Shown one piece after another: positions 61,569 through 64,000 of a DNA stretch of 64,000 nucleotides. A program made the position numbers and the translations under genes. The notes beneath the pieces were generated by a model, which ran no database searches, had not been told where the DNA came from, and was given only the letters and a program-made list of their open reading frames with translations. The DNA lies in contig CAKOSZ010000005.1 of NCBI GenBank assembly GCA_934119955.1, forward strand, positions 57,175 through 121,174, read 5' to 3'. Each line of letters starts with the position of its first letter. The stretch's first letter is position 1. Source of the DNA: an uncultured Bacilli bacterium (GTDB taxonomy: Bacteria > Bacillota_I > Bacilli_A > RF39 > UBA660).

Positions 61569-62766
61569 AAATAACTTATTAAAAACTAATTTAGATAATT
61601 CTAATTACTTAAATTCTTTACTTAGTTTATCTTTAAAATATAAAATAATTAATTCTTCTACTTATAATTTAATTATCAATAAACTCTTATTTCTTCTAAA
61701 ATATAAATTAGAAAAAATAACCCTTGATACTAGTACAGTTTCTTATACTACTGTTTTAAATATTAATAGTTCTAATCTATATACTTTGGGTTTGTATTTA
61801 CAAAAATATGATTATTTAAGTCTTAATTTATTAATTAATGAAGATATAATTAATTTATATAAAACTTCTTTTAATTATTTAAACAATTATGTAAATTTAA
61901 CTAAATTACTTTATAAAATAGTTTTAAATAATAAAATAAAAACTAATAATTATTTTTATAATACTACTCTTGATCTAGGAATAAAAGCATTTTTCAAAAA
62001 CTATAATCCTAGTTTTGATAGTTTAAATAAAATAATAACAGCTGATTATGTTCCTTTAAAATCAAATAATTATTTAGGTATAACTTTTATTTATAATTAT
62101 TTAGAAAATATTAATTTTGAAAATAAGTTTTTAAAGCAGTTTAACTTAGAAAATTTAAATTTAGATAGTAATTTACCAATTAATCTGGCTTATTTTGTTT
62201 TAGAACTTGTAATAATACTTAAATATTTAAAACTTGATATTTATTCTTTAAAAACATCAATTGATTTTAGTTCTTTGTATCAGGAATATGAGTTTAATAA
62301 TCAAGAATATTTAAATAATTTAAATAAAACTTACAAAGAATTAAAGAGTTTACTTGATCTAACTTATATGGATGAATTTAGTCAAGATATTATTAGTAAT
62401 ATTTATAATCATACGAGAACTAAATCTTTAAATACTTTAATTAATTTAGATGAAAAAGAAATAATTTATCAAACTAATAATAAAATGACAGATTTAGAAT
62501 TTTTAAACTTAGTAAATACTAATAACTATAATTTAATTAAATCATTTTTAGATTTAGTAGATTATTTAGATATAAAAGAAGTAGAGGAAGAAGAGTTATT
62601 TAAAATATTTTCTAACTTAAAATTAATAGATTTAATGGCTTTAAAGAAATATTATTGTTTAAGCAATTCTTATGTTTTAGATAGTTTAAATAGATTTATT
62701 TATAGGAAGAGTATAAAAGAACAAGAGTTAATTAATTCTTATTATAAATATATAAAAATGATATGA
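61552..62766 (+). CDS. DUF6179-like protein, partner of the preceding gene
   Basis: 404 residues, soluble and very rich in Leu, Asn, Tyr and Lys, predicted helical throughout. Size and pairing fit DUF6179, often found directly after DUF6323; motif support is weaker than for the partner. Notable parts: LLFLLKYKLEKI near 45, AFFKNYNPSFD near 145, and MDEFSQDIISNIYN near 270. The start overlaps the partner by 17 bases after AAAGGAAG. No membrane segment. Function unknown. Confidence 0.5.
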   Translation: MKLIDKNNLLKTNLDNSNYLNSLLSLSLKYKIINSSTYNLIINKLLFLLKYKLEKITLDTSTVSYTTVLNINSSNLYTLGLYLQKYDYLSLNLLINEDIINLYKTSFNYLNNYVNLTKLLYKIVLNNKIKTNNYFYNTTLDLGIKAFFKNYNPSFDSLNKIITADYVPLKSNNYLGITFIYNYLENINFENKFLKQFNLENLNLDSNLPINLAYFVLELVIILKYLKLDIYSLKTSIDFSSLYQEYEFNNQEYLNNLNKTYKELKSLLDLTYMDEFSQDIISNIYNHTRTKSLNTLINLDEKEIIYQTNNKMTDLEFLNLVNTNNYNLIKSFLDLVDYLDIKEVEEEELFKIFSNLKLIDLMALKKYYCLSNSYVLDSLNRFIYRKSIKEQELINSYYKYIKMI

Positions 62767-62778
62767 TCTTAAAAAATA

Positions 62779-62787
62779 TGATATAAT
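62779..62787 (+). promoter_or_regulatory. Extended -10 promoter of the peptidase E-like gene
   Basis: TGATATAAT at 62779-62787, 21 bases before the start codon; no -35 recognised. Confidence 0.6.
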
Positions 62788-62807
62788 TTTGTATAGGATG
62801 GTGAGAT

Positions 62808-63590
62808 ATGATAAAAAAAATAGTTGCAATTGGTGGTGGAGAAAATGGAAGATTTCTAGAAAATGGGACAAGGACATTATATGAAACAGAGATTATGGAT
62901 AAAGAAATAATAAGACTTACTAAAAAGAAAAAACCAAATTATCTTTTTATTAATCATGCAATGTGTTTTTCAAATGAAATTCAAGAAAGTTATTATGAAA
63001 CCATGAAAAAAATATATGGTGAAAAATATGGATGTAATTGCAAGCATTTAAGTGCTAATGATTTACCAAATAAAAACAAGGTTAAAGAATTAGTAGATTG
63101 GGCAGATATTATTTATGAAGGTGGTGGCGATACATTATTAATGATCAACATTTGGAAAAAATATGGTTTTGATTATATTTTAAAAAATGCTTGGCTAAAT
63201 GGGAAAGTAATCTGTGGTATATCGGCAGGGGCTGTTTGTTGGTTTAATTCTTGTAATTCTGATTCTGATAATAATACATTTGAAACTATTGAATGCCTAG
63301 ACTGGATAGACATTTTTGTTACACCACACTGCGATGAATCAGGAAGATATGAGTCTACTAAGAAACAACTTAAATTAAATGGAAAGATAGGTTTAATGTT
63401 ATCTAATTGTTCAGCAATTGAAATAATTGATGATAAGTTTAGAGTAATAAGTAGTAACTGTGCTAATAGGAAATTCAAAGCTGGTTTTGCACTTAAATGT
63501 TTCTGGAAAGATGGAAAGTATTATGAACAAAAAATTAAAAGTAATAAATATTTTCAACTTATTAATTTAACTCAATATGATATAAAATAA
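62808..63590 (+). CDS. Peptidase S51 (dipeptidase E-like)
   Basis: 260 residues of the class-I glutamine-amidotransferase-like fold. VAIGGGENGRF at the start, YEGGGDTLLMINIWKK, then GISAGAVCWF with the nucleophile Ser, and VTPHCDESGRYES with the catalytic His. The family cleaves Asp-X dipeptides in Salmonella; Firmicute relatives have broader or unknown substrates. The ATG follows GGATGGTGAG. It has its own promoter and no close downstream partner. Confidence 0.85.
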   Translation: MIKKIVAIGGGENGRFLENGTRTLYETEIMDKEIIRLTKKKKPNYLFINHAMCFSNEIQESYYETMKKIYGEKYGCNCKHLSANDLPNKNKVKELVDWADIIYEGGGDTLLMINIWKKYGFDYILKNAWLNGKVICGISAGAVCWFNSCNSDSDNNTFETIECLDWIDIFVTPHCDESGRYESTKKQLKLNGKIGLMLSNCSAIEIIDDKFRVISSNCANRKFKAGFALKCFWKDGKYYEQKIKSNKYFQLINLTQYDIK

Positions 63591-64000
63591 TTATTCTAAT
63601 TGGTAATAAGTTTATGTAAAAAAAATGTTAATTTTTTATTAAAATATTGACTTTTGGGTTAAAGCAATGTAAAGCGAAAGTAGATATTTTCTAATTAGAG
63701 GTGTATTATGATATTTATAATCAAAAATGCTAGTAATATAATTATTTTTGACATTTTCTGTTCAAGTTTTAATATTTTTGTAGAATATTATAATTTATGA
63801 TGTTTTTTTTATAGAAAAAAGTGTAAACTTTGTGTCAATTAGAAAAAAGTTTTAAAAAATTTTTTGCCTTAATTTTTTGTCGAAAGTTAAAATTTGAGTT
63901 TTTTTAAAAATAAATAAAGAAATTTGGTTCTAGAAAAAAATAAGTTTTCTTTAATTATTTTTTTAAAATAAGAATTTAAAAAGCAATTTCATGATTTGCA
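63591..64000 (+). other. 410-bp AT-rich non-coding end of window
   Basis: No convincing gene. A 30-codon ORF (63708-63800, MIFIIKNASNIIIFDIFC...) follows AGAGGTGTATT, a fair ribosome-binding site, but has hydrophobic, low-complexity content and may be chance. The right part has long A and T runs and a Spo0A-box-like sequence at 63877. Confidence 0.5.
63877..63884 (+). promoter_or_regulatory. Possible Spo0A box
   Basis: TTGTCGAA at 63877-63884 within TTTTTTGTCGAAAG matches the 0A box core TGTCGAA with its flanking T and A. It lies in a long non-coding stretch, probably before a gene beyond the window. Confidence 0.4.

Noticed and set aside
63708..63800. 30-codon ORF with fair ribosome-binding site
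   Set aside because: It is short, hydrophobic and low in complexity, and nothing supports it beyond the AGAGGTG site; it is mentioned only in the entry on the window end.
1..64000. CRISPR arrays, tRNA and rRNA genes, insertion sequences
   Set aside because: No regularly spaced repeats, cloverleaf sequences, rRNA segments or transposase motifs were found on either strand by eye.

Overview
The window is about 64 kb of very AT-rich chromosome from a low-GC Firmicute of the Bacilli lineage, most likely an uncultured gut anaerobe of the RF39 / Erysipelotrichia-like kind. This placement is inferred from gene content. Typical Bacilli neighbourhoods are conserved: recU-PBP1, dnaD-nth, ylbD-ylbE-ylbF-rsmD, mraZ-rsmH-ftsL-pbp and ruvA-ruvB-queA. 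Pyruvate:ferredoxin oxidoreductase points to anaerobic metabolism. TGA is used as a stop codon (for example in nth and recU), so the code is standard and not the Mycoplasma code. An SspI-type small acid-soluble spore protein, YlbD/YlbE-type proteins, a collagen-like GPT-repeat protein and a possible Spo0A box suggest a spore former.

Layout. 0-5 kb: the end of an ABC permease, a VanZ-RDD membrane protein, a CinA/PncC amidase, pyrophosphatase, lysS and sspI. 4.8-12.1 kb: a shortened division/cell-wall cluster (mraZ, rsmH, ftsL, class B PBP) facing recU-PBP1. 12.5-18.2 kb: RNase Y and the large pyruvate:ferredoxin oxidoreductase. 18.4-22.3 kb: a surface-adhesin operon with a thioester/SpaA-repeat protein, its sortase and an acidic membrane protein. 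22.8-27 kb: a glmS ribozyme with glmS, then recG. 27-31.5 kb: an accessory region with integrase-arm-like short repeats, a candidate small RNA, a lone HExxH protein, a Fic protein and an ORF without any start codon. 31.5-41.9 kb: housekeeping genes (a DUF2130 protein, yvcK, dnaD, nth, a T-box-controlled archaeal-type proS, an ITPase-Nudix fusion and the ylb cluster). 42-50.7 kb: a cell-wall hydrolase with a WXG-like N-terminus, ruvAB, queA, an AI-2E-type permease, adenosine deaminase, and a TetR regulator facing two membrane genes. 50.8-63.6 kb: a BspA-like leucine-rich surface protein, an ABC exporter behind a perfect palindrome, a collagen-like protein, a large regulator with two helix-turn-helix motifs, membrane-anchored unknowns, a SanA-like protein, a DUF6323/DUF6179-like pair and a peptidase E homologue.

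Regulation can be read directly at many sites. There are good sigma-A promoters with 17-bp spacing, several TGATATAAT extended -10 promoters, a MraZ operator, a glmS ribozyme, a proline T-box, two palindromic operator candidates and many U-tailed terminators. No tRNA, rRNA, CRISPR array, transposase or integrase gene was recognised. All functional names come from reading motifs by eye; no database search was run.
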